Shown here piece by piece: positions 31,055 to 41,611 of a stretch of DNA of 64,000 nt. This DNA comes from Microglena sp. YARC. Its lineage: Eukaryota > Chlorophyta > Chlorophyceae > Chlamydomonadales > Chlamydomonadaceae. The stretch lies in NCBI GenBank assembly GCA_022414725.1, contig CM039462.1, forward strand, positions 118,982,891 to 119,046,890, given 5' to 3'. Every line of letters begins with the position of its first letter. Position 1 is the first letter of the stretch. The translations under genes were made by a program, and so were the position numbers. The notes beneath the pieces were generated by a model. It did not search any database, was not told where the DNA came from, and was given only the letters and a program-made list of their open reading frames with translations.

Positions 31055-31315
31055 ATGGATAGCCAGTCAGGAGAGCTACCTAGAAGCTGTATAGCTAGCC
31101 AGGGGAGCTGCCTAGAAGATGGACAGCCAGTCAGGGGAGCTGCCTAGAAGATGGATATTCAGCCAGGGGAGCTGCCTAGAAGATGGATAGTCAGCCAGGA
31201 GAGCTACCTAGAAGATAGATAGCCATCCAGAGGAGCTGCCTAGGAGATGGATAGCCAGCCAGAGGAGCTGCCTAGAAGATGGATAGCCAGCCAGCCAGGG
31301 TATCTGCGTAGAAGC
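31055..31315. repeat. ~33-bp minisatellite (about 8 copies)
   Basis: Units of GGAGCTGCCTAGAAGATGGA plus TAGCCAGCCA. The core GAGCTGCCTAGAAG is the reverse complement of the R170 motif CTTCTAGGCAGCTC, so the satellite appears to derive from that dispersed repeat. Confidence 0.85.
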
Positions 31316-31345
31316 TGAGGCGCACATTTTAAGAGGAAGAAGAAT

Positions 31346-31765
31346 AATTGTTACAAGGTTCTATACGCCGGCAGTTTGGCGTCTAACAGTCTGCAGAATA
31401 CAAGAATTCCCCCCGTGCGATAGCCACAGGAACTAGCATCTTGGTCTGATTCAGGCTGACTAATTCAGCATCTTAGCATGATCCAGCGAGCGCTGGCAAA
31501 ATGTGTGCATTGAATTTGAATTTACTAAGCGGATTGTATGCATTGAAGAACTAATTTGCCTTGCTTGTCTATGAAGACTGCATACATTTTCCTTCACATA
31601 ACCCATGTTGGATTGGATTGTTACATTTTCCTTCACATAAACCATGTTGGATTGGATTGTTACATTTTCCTTCAGCCAACTCTGGTCTGCTCACCGTCTG
31701 CGAATTCCAAGTCCCCCCGTGTGATACCCACTGGAACCAGGTAGCACACTAAGTGGATTAGACAG
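31346..31765 (+). repeat. R-TTGTTACATG dispersed repeat copies
   Basis: ATTGTTACA...GTCTGC-GAATTCCAAG-CCCCC-GTGYGATA-CCACWGGAAC-AG occurs at 31346-31440 and 31612-31765, with other copies at 32425-32490, 36795-36890 and, expanded into a satellite, at 27784. An inner 35-bp piece (ACATTTTCCTTCACATAA-CCATGTTGGATTGG) is tripled at 31585-31675. Confidence 0.7.
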
Positions 31766-31889
31766 TTTAATGACTCGTTTGGGTCATTAAACTGATGGTC
31801 TAGAATTGTGTTCATGGCTTGAGATTGGACAAGTTCATATAACCCAAATCGTGCTATTCCACTAAACTGACTCAAACAATCAAAGGTTT

Positions 31890-32480
31890 GATCATTGTTT
31901 TTAGTTATGTTTTGCGTGAGGCGTTCATGGTGAAGCATTTTATATTATGAGTTTTCCAATTATTGTATGGTGTTTGTTGTTACACAGTTACATGGTTCTT
32001 GTTCATGGTGAAGCATTTTATAATTTGAATTCGAATTGTTACATGGTTCTTGTCCATGGCTAAGCATTTTAGGATATCGCATAATCTTAGTTTTGTGTTG
32101 TTGCTTGCTCTTGGCTGCTTTCTTGCAATGGCCCCTTCTATTTTTGTAAGAACCGGTAGCTACAGTTCCATGGATTGGATTATTACATGGCTTTTGGCCA
32201 ATTCTTGGCTGCCCACCGTCTTCATCGGCACCTTCAGTTCCATGGATTGGATTGTTACATGGTTGTCAGCCAATTCTGGGCTGCTCACCATCTTCAACGG
32301 CACCTTCAGTTCCATGGCTTGGCTTGGATTGGATTGGATTGTTCCATGGTTTTTCAGCCAACTCTGTCCTGCTCTAGTGCTCTCCGTCTGCACGAACACC
32401 TTCAGTTCCATGAGTCTGTTATTTTGAATTGTAACATGATTATTTAACCAACTCTAGGCTGCTCGCCGTCTGCCAATTCC
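31890..32480 (+). repeat. Tandem ~68-bp units of the R-TTGTTACATG family
   Basis: TTCCATGGATTGGATT-TTACATGG, CAGCCAATTCTGGGCTGCTCACC and GGCACCTTCAG repeat three and a half times at 32162-32415. A looser repetition of GTTCATGGTGAAGCATTTTA precedes it. Open frames follow the repeat and are not supported. Confidence 0.75.
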
Positions 32481-32752
32481 AAGCCCCCCCCCCTCCAATG
32501 ATTATTATTACTCGTTATTATCACAGAAACCAGGGAGCACATAAAGCGGATTAAGTTAAAATACTTGTGCAGGTCACGACACAAGAACAAATACACACAT
32601 CAAGCCTCTCCAGGCTGTTCTCAACCGGAGCACTCCCGCAGACAGGGATAAAACACATCAGAAGCTGCATAGGTGCAAAACCAGTATCCAAAGCTCGCTG
32701 GTTCAAGCCAGGTACAGGACATAATTGTTCAAAGCCCTATGAGAGTTCACGT

Positions 32753-32775
32753 GGCCCTAAACCCTAAACCCCCCA
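32753..32775 (-). repeat. Two CCCTAAA units (interstitial telomere-like)
   Basis: CCCTAAACCCTAAACCCCC matches the plant/green-algal telomere word TTTAGGG on the minus strand, but only about two units, so chance is possible. Apart from this, 32490-33190 shows no feature. Confidence 0.35.
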
Positions 32776-33196
32776 CCCCATCCCCACACACCCACACACA
32801 AAAAACAATGTGCTTGCAAACACCCACGTCTCCGTCAATATGTGCATGAAACCCTGTGAAAACAAGGAAAACACGAAGGTCCTAGTCAAAATCTGAAAGG
32901 ATCTGTCAAAACATTGCGTGGAAACATCCCAGTGAAAGTGTGCATGATAAGTCCTAAGAGGAGGGTAAAACTGATAGGACAAATCCCTTTTCTTTTCTTT
33001 CGCCTGGGCCTGGGGCTAGCACATGGAGATTGCCCTTGCAGGGGGAAATCCTTATTGTAACATATAAAAGTATAGCCCTCCTTGACCTAAGACCTAGCAC
33101 CCAGGGTCGTCCAGAACGTCGCATTCGAACCTGTGGAGGGTTCTGTCACGGCTGTGTGTGTTCACAGGCTGACATATGTTACCACTGCAATTGGTA

Positions 33197-34182
33197 AGTA
33201 CGCTTCAAGCCTATCCCCGGCGTAGGCCATTGCTCAGCGCTGCTTGCGGAGTTACCCCTTTTCCGTGTTCACCCCGACTGACATTAAACCGTCACGTTGA
33301 CCATGTGAAAGCTTTCACCCGTCAAATCTAGTTATCTTAAGCTATTGCAGCGCTTGACAACCTCCAACGGTTATAGCGCATTGCAATTCGCATCTCACTG
33401 GCCATTTCCGGCAAGTTCTGTAGACACTTGCCCGTTCACATGGCGACCACAATTTATAGCTTTATTCCGTTCTTTGAACCCTTTGTAACTCTCTTCAACA
33501 CTCAACGCTTCTACAGAAACAACCTCGGGTAATCAACCCTCTGCGTCTTCCAAGTCCCTACCGCTACCGGCCCACGGAAAACTCCGTTGCAAGCTCCAAT
33601 CCCCGGTATCCCGACTTAGGAATACAGAGACCCCACACCTTTGGTGCCCCTGCCAGGGCCTATTTAAATAACTAGAAGCCCTTTGGTACTCCCTGCCAGG
33701 GCTTTCGTTATTTTTTTAGGCCCTGGCAGGGGCACCAAAGGTGTGGGGTCTCTGTATTCCTAAGTCGGGATACCGGGGATTGGAGCTTGCAACGGAGTTT
33801 TCCGTGGGCCGGTAGCGGTAGGGACTTGGAAGACGCAGAGGGTTGATTACCCGAGGTTGTTTCTGTAGAAGCGTTGAGTGTTGAAGAGAGTTACAAAGGG
33901 TTCAAAGAACGGAATAAAGCTATAAATTGTGGTCGCCATGTGAACGGGCAAGTGTCTACAGAACTTGCCGGAAATGGCCAGTGAGATGCGAATTGCAATG
34001 CGCTATAACCGTTGGAGGTTGTCAAGCGCTGCAATAGCTTAAGATAACTAGATTTGACGGGTGAAAGCTTTCATATGGTCAACGTGACGGTTTAATGTCA
34101 GTCGGGGTGAACACGGAAAAGCGGTAACTCCGCAAGCAGCGCTTAGCAATGGCCTACGCCGGGGATAGGTTTGAAGCGTACT
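33197..34182. repeat. Large inverted repeat, 464-bp arms, 58-bp loop
   Basis: 33197-33660 and 33719-34182 are reverse complements with only a handful of differences (I estimate above 98% identity). The loop 33661-33718 contains another partial copy of the arm's inner end (CCTTTGGTACTCCCTGCCAGGGC). The outermost bases are AGTACGCTTCAAGCC and its complement. No flanking target duplication or coding frame was seen. A transcript through it would fold into long double-stranded RNA. Confidence 0.95.
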
Positions 34183-35570
34183 TGTAGAAGCGTTGAGTGT
34201 TAAAGAGAGACCGATTGTGGTCGGTTCTCGGGTTATCAACCCCATGGTTTCTAGGTTATGCTTACAGCTATGGCTGTGTATTGTTTGCGAAATGGAGATC
34301 TCGTGCAATGTTTTATGGCACAAGATTTATTATTAGCTTCTGTCAAGGCAGGTGCTTGCGCACCATGGAACCTGCGCTGGGGCGCGGCCTTGGCCCGCAC
34401 TCGTATCAGGGCTGTAGCTGAGTGACTAGGAGTGACTGTGTGTGGCTGAGCACTAGGACAGCTGCGTGTAGCTTCAGCGCTGGGGTAGTCGCATGCAGCT
34501 GAGCGCCAGGTAGGCACGTACGGTGGCCTTAGGAGCCGGGTCTGGTCGGAGTCTACGCCAGTGCGTGTGTGTGCGGTACATGATGTTCCCCTGCTTTAAG
34601 TGATACGTAACTAAACACGCAATCGCGTGTGATAGTTCGTTTCGTCACAGAGGGTCTGAGATTCTGGGTGCGTCCAGGGGGCCATCAAGAAGTTATTTTT
34701 GACACCTCAAGCTGCGAAGTTTTTTTTTTTGCCCTTCCCCCCCCCCCCCCCCCCCCCCTATTGGCTTAAAAGGCCAATATCTTCCTCACCAATAATAAAC
34801 ATGACATGAAAGTTAGGCGTATCAGTCAATTTTTTCAATCCCGGTGATGCTGGGACCGAAAGTGATAAATAAATAAATAAATAGTACGCCTTATTACGAG
34901 GCGTGAAATTGAGGGGGGGGCAGCCGGTTTGCTTTCACTGGGGCCAACCACGACCGAAAGTGAAATGACTGAGCGCCCTACTTCTTCCCTGGCTGATGGG
35001 AGCAACATTGCTGGTGCAGCCTCTAGCCTCCCTTCCCCATCTTTCTTGCCCCTGGAATTTCGGAGTACGATGCAGACGGTGCTATTTGGCTTTGGAAGAG
35101 AGACCATGAGATCAGATTTTAGCGATTCCTGCTGCAAAAGAACTTGGCTACAACCACCATGGATCTCGACCTCCGCTGTCTAATGGTTTTATTGAGGTTT
35201 ATGAAATTTCTGAGGGAAAGCAAGCATCTAATTGCCTTTCTCCTCGTCATTCTCGCCTTCATACTGGTCTACGTCTGTCGTATTCTCTGCCGCAAAGAAT
35301 GGTAAGAGCAACTGGGATATGGGATCCTGTATTTGATCCTTTCAAGAGCATCAGCAAATGCCAGACCCGTCTTCGGGATTGATGATATCTACTGCCCAGA
35401 GAGATTAATGAAGATAGTAAAAGCGTACATGTTGATCCCGGTAGAGGCTATTCTCGCTCCCTTTGTTGAGCACATGCCCCTAAATCTAGTGTGGCCTTTT
35501 CACCATACTTTAAGGTCGGTGTTGTGGTTGAGGAATGACCTAATGGAACCAGAATACCAGAGCAGTAACA
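34183..35570. other. No gene supported
   Basis: Contains a repeated piece of the inverted repeat just outside its right arm (GTAGAAGCGTTGAGTGTTAAAGAGAG at 34184), a poly(C) run at 34738-34757 and an (AAAT)n tail with TACGCCTTATTACGAGGCGTGA at 34864-34910, like the SINE-tail sequence at 18917. Open frames at 34929 and 35333 resemble nothing known; the second reads into a MITE. Confidence 0.4.
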
Positions 35571-35572
35571 TG

Positions 35573-35775
35573 CAGGGTACTTCAAATGGCCAATTTGGCC
35601 AGCGCTTTAGCGCACTTGAAAACAAAAAAACTGCGCTTTGTACTTTTGTAGTGCAAAAAGCGCAAACATTGCTTGCAGCGCCCACAAGGGGTTGCAAAAA
35701 ACTACGCTTAAAGCGCTGAGGGGGTCAAAAAGTCAGCGCTCAAAAGCGCAAAAGCGCGTGCTTTGAATTACCCTG
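35573..35775. mobile_element. hAT-type MITE 1, 8-bp TSD GTAACATG
   Basis: 203 bp with ends CAGGGTACTTCAAA and TTTGAATTACCCTG, flanked by perfect 8-bp duplications GTAACATG (35565-35572, 35776-35783). A TIR beginning CAGGG and an 8-bp duplication are hallmarks of hAT transposons. The interior is rich in AGCGCTT/AAGCGC words. No transposase is encoded, so it is non-autonomous. Confidence 0.9.
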
Positions 35776-35916
35776 GTAACATGTTCATTCTGGCAGGACA
35801 CATCACGTCCCTGACCATTCGAGTGAGCAGGGATGTTACGCACTTACATCAGAGAGTTAGCTGCCAGGCACACCAGATGATGCTGGCAGAAGCGTAATCT
35901 GTTCTTGTTTCTGGTA

Positions 35917-36105
35917 ACCTGTAGCAGATTCTAGGCAGCTTCCCTTCGTGAGTCTTGGAAGCTGAAAGTGAGTAAAGCTATAACTCAGGTACACTGCCCT
36001 CACCCGCAGCATGTTCCTTCTGGCTACGTGTAGCAGCTTCTAGGCAGCTTCCCTTCGTGAGTTTTGGTAGCTGAAAGTAAGCAAAGCTATAACTCAGCTA
36101 CAGTG
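35917..36105 (+). repeat. Two partial R170 copies in tandem
   Basis: GTAGCAGMTTCTAGGCAGCTTCCCTTCGTGAGT plus GTAAAGCTATAACTCAG appears at about 35922 and 36022. It is the left end of the R170 family. 36106-36517 holds no recognised feature. Confidence 0.65.
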
Positions 36106-36517
36106 CCTTGCTAGATTCCACATGTGTGCACAAAATCTAAACGTTGAATTGGATAGATGGAACTGAGGAACCCTGACCTATCAGAACTTGCAGGTGTTGT
36201 GATTTATGATTCATTGAGAGAAGACTGTTGAAGATGAGATGTATTTTCTGATGGAATGTCCCTTGTATTTTGAAGATAGGAAAGCACCGTTTGAGAAGCT
36301 GTGCATTGAACCTGATCCATGTGATAAATGTTGTACCTGGTAATATAAGGATGCTTATGAACCCTACCTACTTTCAAGGATGGGAATATTCAACTTCCTA
36401 CATGAAGAAATGTGATGAAAAGCGCAAAAATAAATAATCTTGTACGACTTGATGTCAGGTTCCCTGCCGTCCCCTTAGCATTTGTCTGAGACCAAATCCT
36501 TTAGTGCTTGTTTGTAG

Positions 36518-36716
36518 CAGGGTACTACTAAGCGCGCGCGGTAGCGCGCTGCCGCGCTGCCTTTTTGAGCCCCTCTGCGCGTTTCGCGCAGTTTTTATAA
36601 CCCCCTCTGTGGGCGGAGTTTTTGCGCTTTTAGCAACTAAAAAGCGCTGACCAATTTGACGTTTGTGCGCTTCAAGCGCTTGTCAATTTCGCAATAAGTA
36701 GTACCCTACTACCCTG
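36518..36716. mobile_element. hAT-type MITE 2, 8-bp TSD GTTTGTAG/GTTAGTAG
   Basis: 199 bp with ends CAGGGTACTACTAAGC and, on the right, GTAGTACCCTACTACCCTG. The 8-bp flanks differ by one base. The interior has AGCGCGC and AAGCGCTT words like MITE 1, so both belong to one family. Confidence 0.85.
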
Positions 36717-36794
36717 GTTAGTAGCCCCTCAGGACAGTCCAGAATCGTCTTAATCGTTTGAGGTTGTTCAAGTCCCTTTAGCCTAGAAGAAGAA

Positions 36795-36890
36795 GAAGAA
36801 TTGTTACATGCTTCTTCACGTCGACAATCCGGCGTCTGACCGTCTGCAGAGTACAATACTTCCCCCTGTGCGATACCCACGGAGACTAGG
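36795..36890 (+). repeat. R-TTGTTACATG dispersed repeat copy
   Basis: TTGTTACATGCTTCTTCACG, GTCTGACCGTCTGCAGAGTAC and CCCCCTGTGCGATACCCACGGAGACTAG, as in the copies at 31.3-31.7 kb. Confidence 0.65.
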
Positions 36891-36934
36891 GAGTGTGACA
36901 GGCTTCAAACTTAGACCGATCTAGACATGTCCAG

Positions 36935-37164
36935 CAGGGTTGTTAAGGACGCTGCATCCTCCTTCGCAGACGCAACGTCGAAGGGTCCGTTGTGTCCCAG
37001 ATGCAGCTTCAGTGGGTTCTGTTGCAGGACGCAGGCTATGGGTCGGTTGCGGGTCGGTTGCGTCTCAGGACGCAGGCTATAGAATGTGTTGCGTCTCAGG
37101 ACGCAGACTGTAAAATGTGTTGCGTCTTAAGACGCAGAGCTGGTGGGGCTCCTGAACAACCCTG
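36935..37164. mobile_element. hAT-type MITE 3, perfect 8-bp TSD ATGTCCAG
   Basis: 230 bp with ends CAGGGTTGTTAAGGA and TCCTGAACAACCCTG, flanked by ATGTCCAG on both sides (36927-36934, 37165-37172). The interior has several TTGCGTCTCAGGACGCAG repeats, shared with MITE 4 at 59624, forming a second hAT-MITE family. Confidence 0.95.
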
Positions 37165-37257
37165 ATGTCCAGGTCTGTTCACCGACAGTTTAACGAATTG
37201 TCATTGTCTTATAGTGTTTATTAGTAGGCCCTCTGGACAGTCTAGAATTCGTTCAAA

Positions 37258-37392
37258 CTGGAATCTCCGTGTACATGCTGTCAATACGGGGATCTCCGCG
37301 TACAGGCTGTCAAGACGGCGATTTCCATATACAGGCTGCAGTCAATACGAGGATCTCCGTGTACAGGCTGTCAATAAGGGGATCTCCACTCC
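37258..37392. repeat. 29-bp minisatellite (~4.5 copies)
   Basis: GATCTCCGTGTACAGGCTGT plus CAATACGGG repeats with period 29 and a small insertion in the third unit. Open frames over it are repeat artefacts. Confidence 0.8.
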
Positions 37393-37430
37393 TGCAAAGG
37401 AACTTGGCAGCCACCACCATGGGCAACAAA

Positions 37431-37612
37431 GTAATGATAACGCCTGGTAGGGTATGTTATTAAGGGAGCCCCTTCTTACGGCGGTGGGAAAAGTGCTGCT
37501 ATTTTACCAGGTCAAAGCTACCATGGTGGTTGACAGCGGCCGCGCACACTAAAGCGTACCCCTAGGGATTCGAACCCCGCACCTTTATCGTTTCAACTAG
37601 CTCAATGATTCC
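37431..37612 (-). mobile_element. tRNA-derived SINE S1 copy
   Basis: On the minus strand: ATTGAGCTAGTTGAAACG (A-box-like), GGGGTTCGAATCCC (perfect B-box), GTCAACCACCATGGTAGCT, then the 3' module GGGCTCCCTTAATAACATAC and CCAGGCGTTATCATTAC. The body and 3' module match the 58.7-kb copy. Confidence 0.65.
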
Positions 37613-38267
37613 TCCACATTACTTGATGTGCAATGCAGGGTTGATGGGCTGTGGATAGCTGCCTCCGTTTATCAATGATTTTACACATAGGACCAACTCC
37701 GCCCCCCCGCCCTTTACAATTTGTTGGGGTTCATTTTACCAGTGCTTGTTTTGTATACAGTCCTTCCCAATCTTGAGGTTGGGCAAGTCTATTTAGCCTA
37801 TTTGGATACCGTATGTGCCTAAGAAAGTGGCGAAAACTTTGGCGGATGGGTCCCGCCAATTCTGGTGGGACTTGGCGCCTGGGCCAAAACAGGGAGCCCC
37901 TGGAACTAGGGTCGTCTGCCAACATTGTGGCGGGGATCACTTCAATACAGTGTACTGCTATAACACCCCCAAGATTCAAATTCTACTCAGTAGTAATTCT
38001 AGGCTGCTCTGTGTTTCCTTTTGAGTCACTCCTCAATCTGGTTTGAATTGCACTGTCGAAGGGCCTTAAGGCTTAGTGTTTGCTAGCAGAATAAGCCTAG
38101 GTGGTATAAAGTCTGCCAAACGAGACTCTGAATTTGATTGTAACATTTATTTTCATCCAACTCTGGGCTGCTCTGTGTTTCCTTTTGACTCACACCTGAA
38201 TCTGGTTTGAATAGAAAGAAAACAATTTAAAAGGATTCCGATTTTATATGTAAGTGGGAGAGAGAGA
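37613..38267. other. No gene confirmed; short Cys-rich frame
   Basis: A plus frame at 37815 includes RQFWWDLAPGP and VVCQHCGGDHFNTVY, slightly reminiscent of a BED-type zinc finger start, but too short to call. AAGTCTATTTAGCCTATTTGGATAC at 37785 recurs at 60327. Confidence 0.3.
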
Positions 38268-38612
38268 GGGTTCGTTACATGAACTCAGCAAATCACTGCC
38301 GAGACTGGACGGCAGCACAGCCTGCCAACCATCAAATTTTATAACACGTGAGCACGAGGGTTTTGAATGCACCCCCAGTCCCCCACAAACCTGAAAACAA
38401 ACTAGGTCAAGTAAAAAAAAGGAAACAAACTAGAGGCGGAAAGAAGAGCGGAAAGGGGAGCGTGAAGGGTAACTTGAGCCAAGAGAGAGGATTCGTTTCA
38501 TAAACTCAGCAAATCACTGCCGAGACTGGACAGCAGCACAGCCTGCCGACCATTCAATTTTATAACACGGAAGCACGAGGGTTTTGAAGGCACCCCCACA
38601 AACCAGATTTTG
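38268..38612 (+). repeat. ~215-bp tandem duplication
   Basis: ACTCAGCAAATCACTGCCGAGACTGGAC, GCAGCACAGCCTGCC and AAGCACGAGGGTTTTGAA (GAGCACGAGGG in copy 1) occur in two units starting at 38268 and 38483. The first words also resemble the start of the repeat at 38625. Confidence 0.8.
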
Positions 38613-38624
38613 AGAGGATATTGT

Positions 38625-39405
38625 TACATACTCAGCAACAATCAATGCCGAGACTGAACAGCGCCGTAGCAGCTGGACAGTTGGTCGGCCCCCTTAGGGG
38701 GACAGACCTATGCGATACTTACGCGAAATCGTGCTGTTGGTGCTGTTGGTGCTATTTTTCAAATATTCCCAAGAAAGACGGTCAAATAAGCCGGTCAATT
38801 CAGTAATCTGACGTCTAAGCGACTCGTGCTCGATTCTAGTACTGAATTTTGTAAAGGAGATGGTTCTTCTTCTTCACCTTGTTGCTTGCAACTTTATAAC
38901 TGCTCTGCCCTCGATGAACAGTTGCTATCCCGGTGTACGCGTTATACTTGCAAAGCAGTTTGCATGATCGCAAGTCCAATACGCAACATCGCGCCACAAC
39001 TTCTCTGCCACAATTGCTTGCCCACCCGTGTACCTTGCATGGTAGTCTGTTCTGTCATGCGTTGAATTTGCTAAGCAAGTTGAATAGTCGCAACACCAGT
39101 ACATGCAAAGCCTCGCTGGTCCAACAGTCGCAAAGCAGTTTGAATAGTCTGAAAGCAAGTTCAATACCCGCAAAGCAACTCCAATGGTGAAGAGCAGCTT
39201 CGCTTCTCAACTTCCTTGGGAGTTGCTGTATCTGCAGAATGGTGCACTTTGGGAACCAGCCTGCTGTCGAAAGCTTGCCCCGGAGAGCACTTATTCACGT
39301 ACATATCTAGGGGTTGCAGACTTTAGACGCGGTGTTTTCATCTGGCGTTTCCCTCCTGTCCTGTGGACTCAATCTAGGGACCTGAAGTATGTCCAACACA
39401 ATAGC
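38625..39405 (+). repeat. Dispersed repeat, copy 2 (copy 1 at 8823-9240)
   Basis: Shares ordered blocks with 8.8-9.2 kb, including GGGGGACAGACCTATGCGAT and GTGGACTCAATCTAGGGACCTG. The middle, 38900-39190, has an extra stretch with GCAAAGCAGTT-GAATAGTC words not in copy 1. Confidence 0.7.
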
Positions 39406-39650
39406 TGACTAACAAGCTCTCATCGTAGACACACGGAAACCATGTTCCACATCCATCAGAAACAGCCCAAGAAAGAAGTCATCCGCCTCATCTGATTTCA
39501 CACATCTGCTACAATAAATTACATATACATGCGGCTCTCCCACAGTTCTACAAGTTTTACAAGTACGAGCACACCATTGGATGCCAATCCCAGACATAAA
39601 ACATAAAATGACAATCTACGTATAATCTTAAAAACAATCTAGTTGTTGGT

Positions 39651-39739
39651 GTCAGCATATACTACAAGGACACAAGTGCCTGATTGGCATCTGATTCAGA
39701 TGCCAATCAGGCACTCGTATCCAAGTAGTATACGCTGAC
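39651..39739. repeat. 89-bp near-perfect hairpin
   Basis: GTCAGCATATACTAC...AGTGCCTGATTGGCATCTGA is followed directly by its reverse complement ...GTAGTATACGCTGAC. The inner 19-20 bp of stem are perfect with essentially no loop; the outer part has scattered mismatches. It could be a tiny MITE or a microRNA-like precursor. 39740-40516 shows no gene; a GGGGCGGTAACTA motif of the following array appears once at 40067. Confidence 0.9.
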
Positions 39740-41212
39740 AATAATGAATGTCCCGGGGGGAAAACTGGGGGGTTCGATACACCCCAGAAGGTCGCGGTAC
39801 ACAGGCGGGGTGCGGGTCTGATCAGTACTAAGTTGCCCCCAATCGTAAAAGTGGGAACCTCCACCGATGTCCAGGCTAGTCGCCGACCCGAGTCTGCACG
39901 TCACAGTCATCTACCGCAGCCGGGAGGAGGCGACAGACGGCAGGGGAGGGAAACAAGGGCGTGACCGCCCTTGTGTGGGATTGGACCAATTGGACCAAGG
40001 GATCCGCTGGTGGCTCGGTGCTGGTGGCTTGGGATGGGGATGGGCAGCCTCGCTGTCACCATGGAGGGGCGGTAACTAGGGTTGTTTTGTGTGCGATGTG
40101 CGGTGTGTGTAACCTTGTTGCTGCCCTCGTGGCTGTTCTTGCGGAATGTGTGTCTCGTATACCGCGCTTTGGTACACAGTTGCGCGTTACCTCATAAACT
40201 GGGGCTGTGCACCCTCCGGCTGTGACTAGGCAGTCTCCTTCGGGATGACTTGGCCCTCGAATGGGAGGTGACTTTCTATGCAAGTCGTTTCAGATTCTAC
40301 GTACCATCGACTTGACGCAACTGCCATTCCGAATTCTGCGACAAGTGCATCGTATTGAACGTCATGTGACTGCCACATGTCAAAGACAAGGGATGCTGGC
40401 GTGGGGCTGTAGGACTTTGTAGGTAAAACCCTTAGGTTCCCTAGCGCACCCGTTTGGCGCATCCGTTTTGCTCGTCCGGCAGTACGGCTGATGTACCGAA
40501 GTCGCTACCCATGGAGGGGCGGTAACTATATTGACCGCCCCCTGAGCTGTTGGTTTTTGGAATTATAAGCTTATGTACGGGCGGTCAGTTATGTACTTAT
40601 GTTGTAGCCTTTGTTCAAAGTAACAACTAAGTAACAAACAAACAAATAAGGGACATTTTGCAGTGTTGCTGTTTAAAGCAGTATTGAACGTGCCTATACT
40701 GTCATGCAGAGCATACATGAAGGTTGGCTTTAGTTGTAATAATTTGATGCAGAAAAAATGTGACCAATCAGAGGTCGGGTTAATTTTAGGGGATTTTGTG
40801 AAGGTGTTGCATGTGTGGGCTGGTGTAACGGGAGTAATGGTTATATGTACTAGAGGATTAGTACTCGGACATCATATGACTTCTTTGCCGAATGTCGCTA
40901 TGGTGTAACGATTCAGATCCGTTACAGCTGGGCAGTATGAGCCGTTCCGGTCTGGGCCTGACCCAACGCGAGGGGGTGGTCGGGTGTGTGTGTAGGGGAG
41001 GATGCCTGTAGCGTGGGTCGGCATGCATTGGGCAGGCCCGGGCTGGCCGGGTGGTTATGCGTTGTGTGGGTATGACACGAAAGCAGCGCAGTTTGGGAGC
41101 GCATGTGGCATGTGTGCTTTGGGAGAATACCGTGGGTGAGCATAGGGTCTCAATAGCCGCTCTGCCCATGAGTTGGAATGGCTGGGCTTAGAGTTGCGCC
41201 TGGCCATGGAGA

Positions 41213-41611
41213 ATGGAGATAAGTGGCTACCATTGTGCAACGCCGCTGCCCCCTAGGTCGAAGCACGGATCTGAAAGCTGCGTTGGTCGAAGCTCTGCAG
41301 CTTCTCAGGGTAGTGTCACCTTCTTGGGTAGCGAGTTAGTTCTTACTTGTGTAGCTTCGCAGCTCCGCAGAAGGAACGATTGGTACTTAGGTAGCTATAA
41401 ATAGCAAGTCGCTTTGGCTGAGATGGGGGTCGGAAGTGCACCAGTTATCAATTCCGCAGTTCGAAGGTCAGCATATGCTCAATTTCCACGTTCGCAAGTA
41501 GCACGTCCAGCAGGTTGCAGGCGATGGGCCCCTAGGTCAGAGCACGTAGCTCAAAGCTGCGCTGGTCCAAACTCCACAGGTTCGCAAGGTGGTGTTACCC
41601 ACTTGGGCTGA
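41213..41611 (+). CDS. Two short conserved open frames of the tandem unit (doubtful)
   Basis: A 63-codon frame (starting MEISGYHCATPLPPR) and, nine bases after it, a 65-codon frame (starting MAEMGVGSAPVINSAVRR) lie downstream of and across the TATA-like box. Homologous frames are present at 49701, 52512, 53612/53813, 54745/54946 and 56122/56323; the unit starting 50325 loses the second frame by a one-base deletion near 51223. They resemble no family. Conservation may only reflect recent duplication, so coding status is doubtful. Confidence 0.15.
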
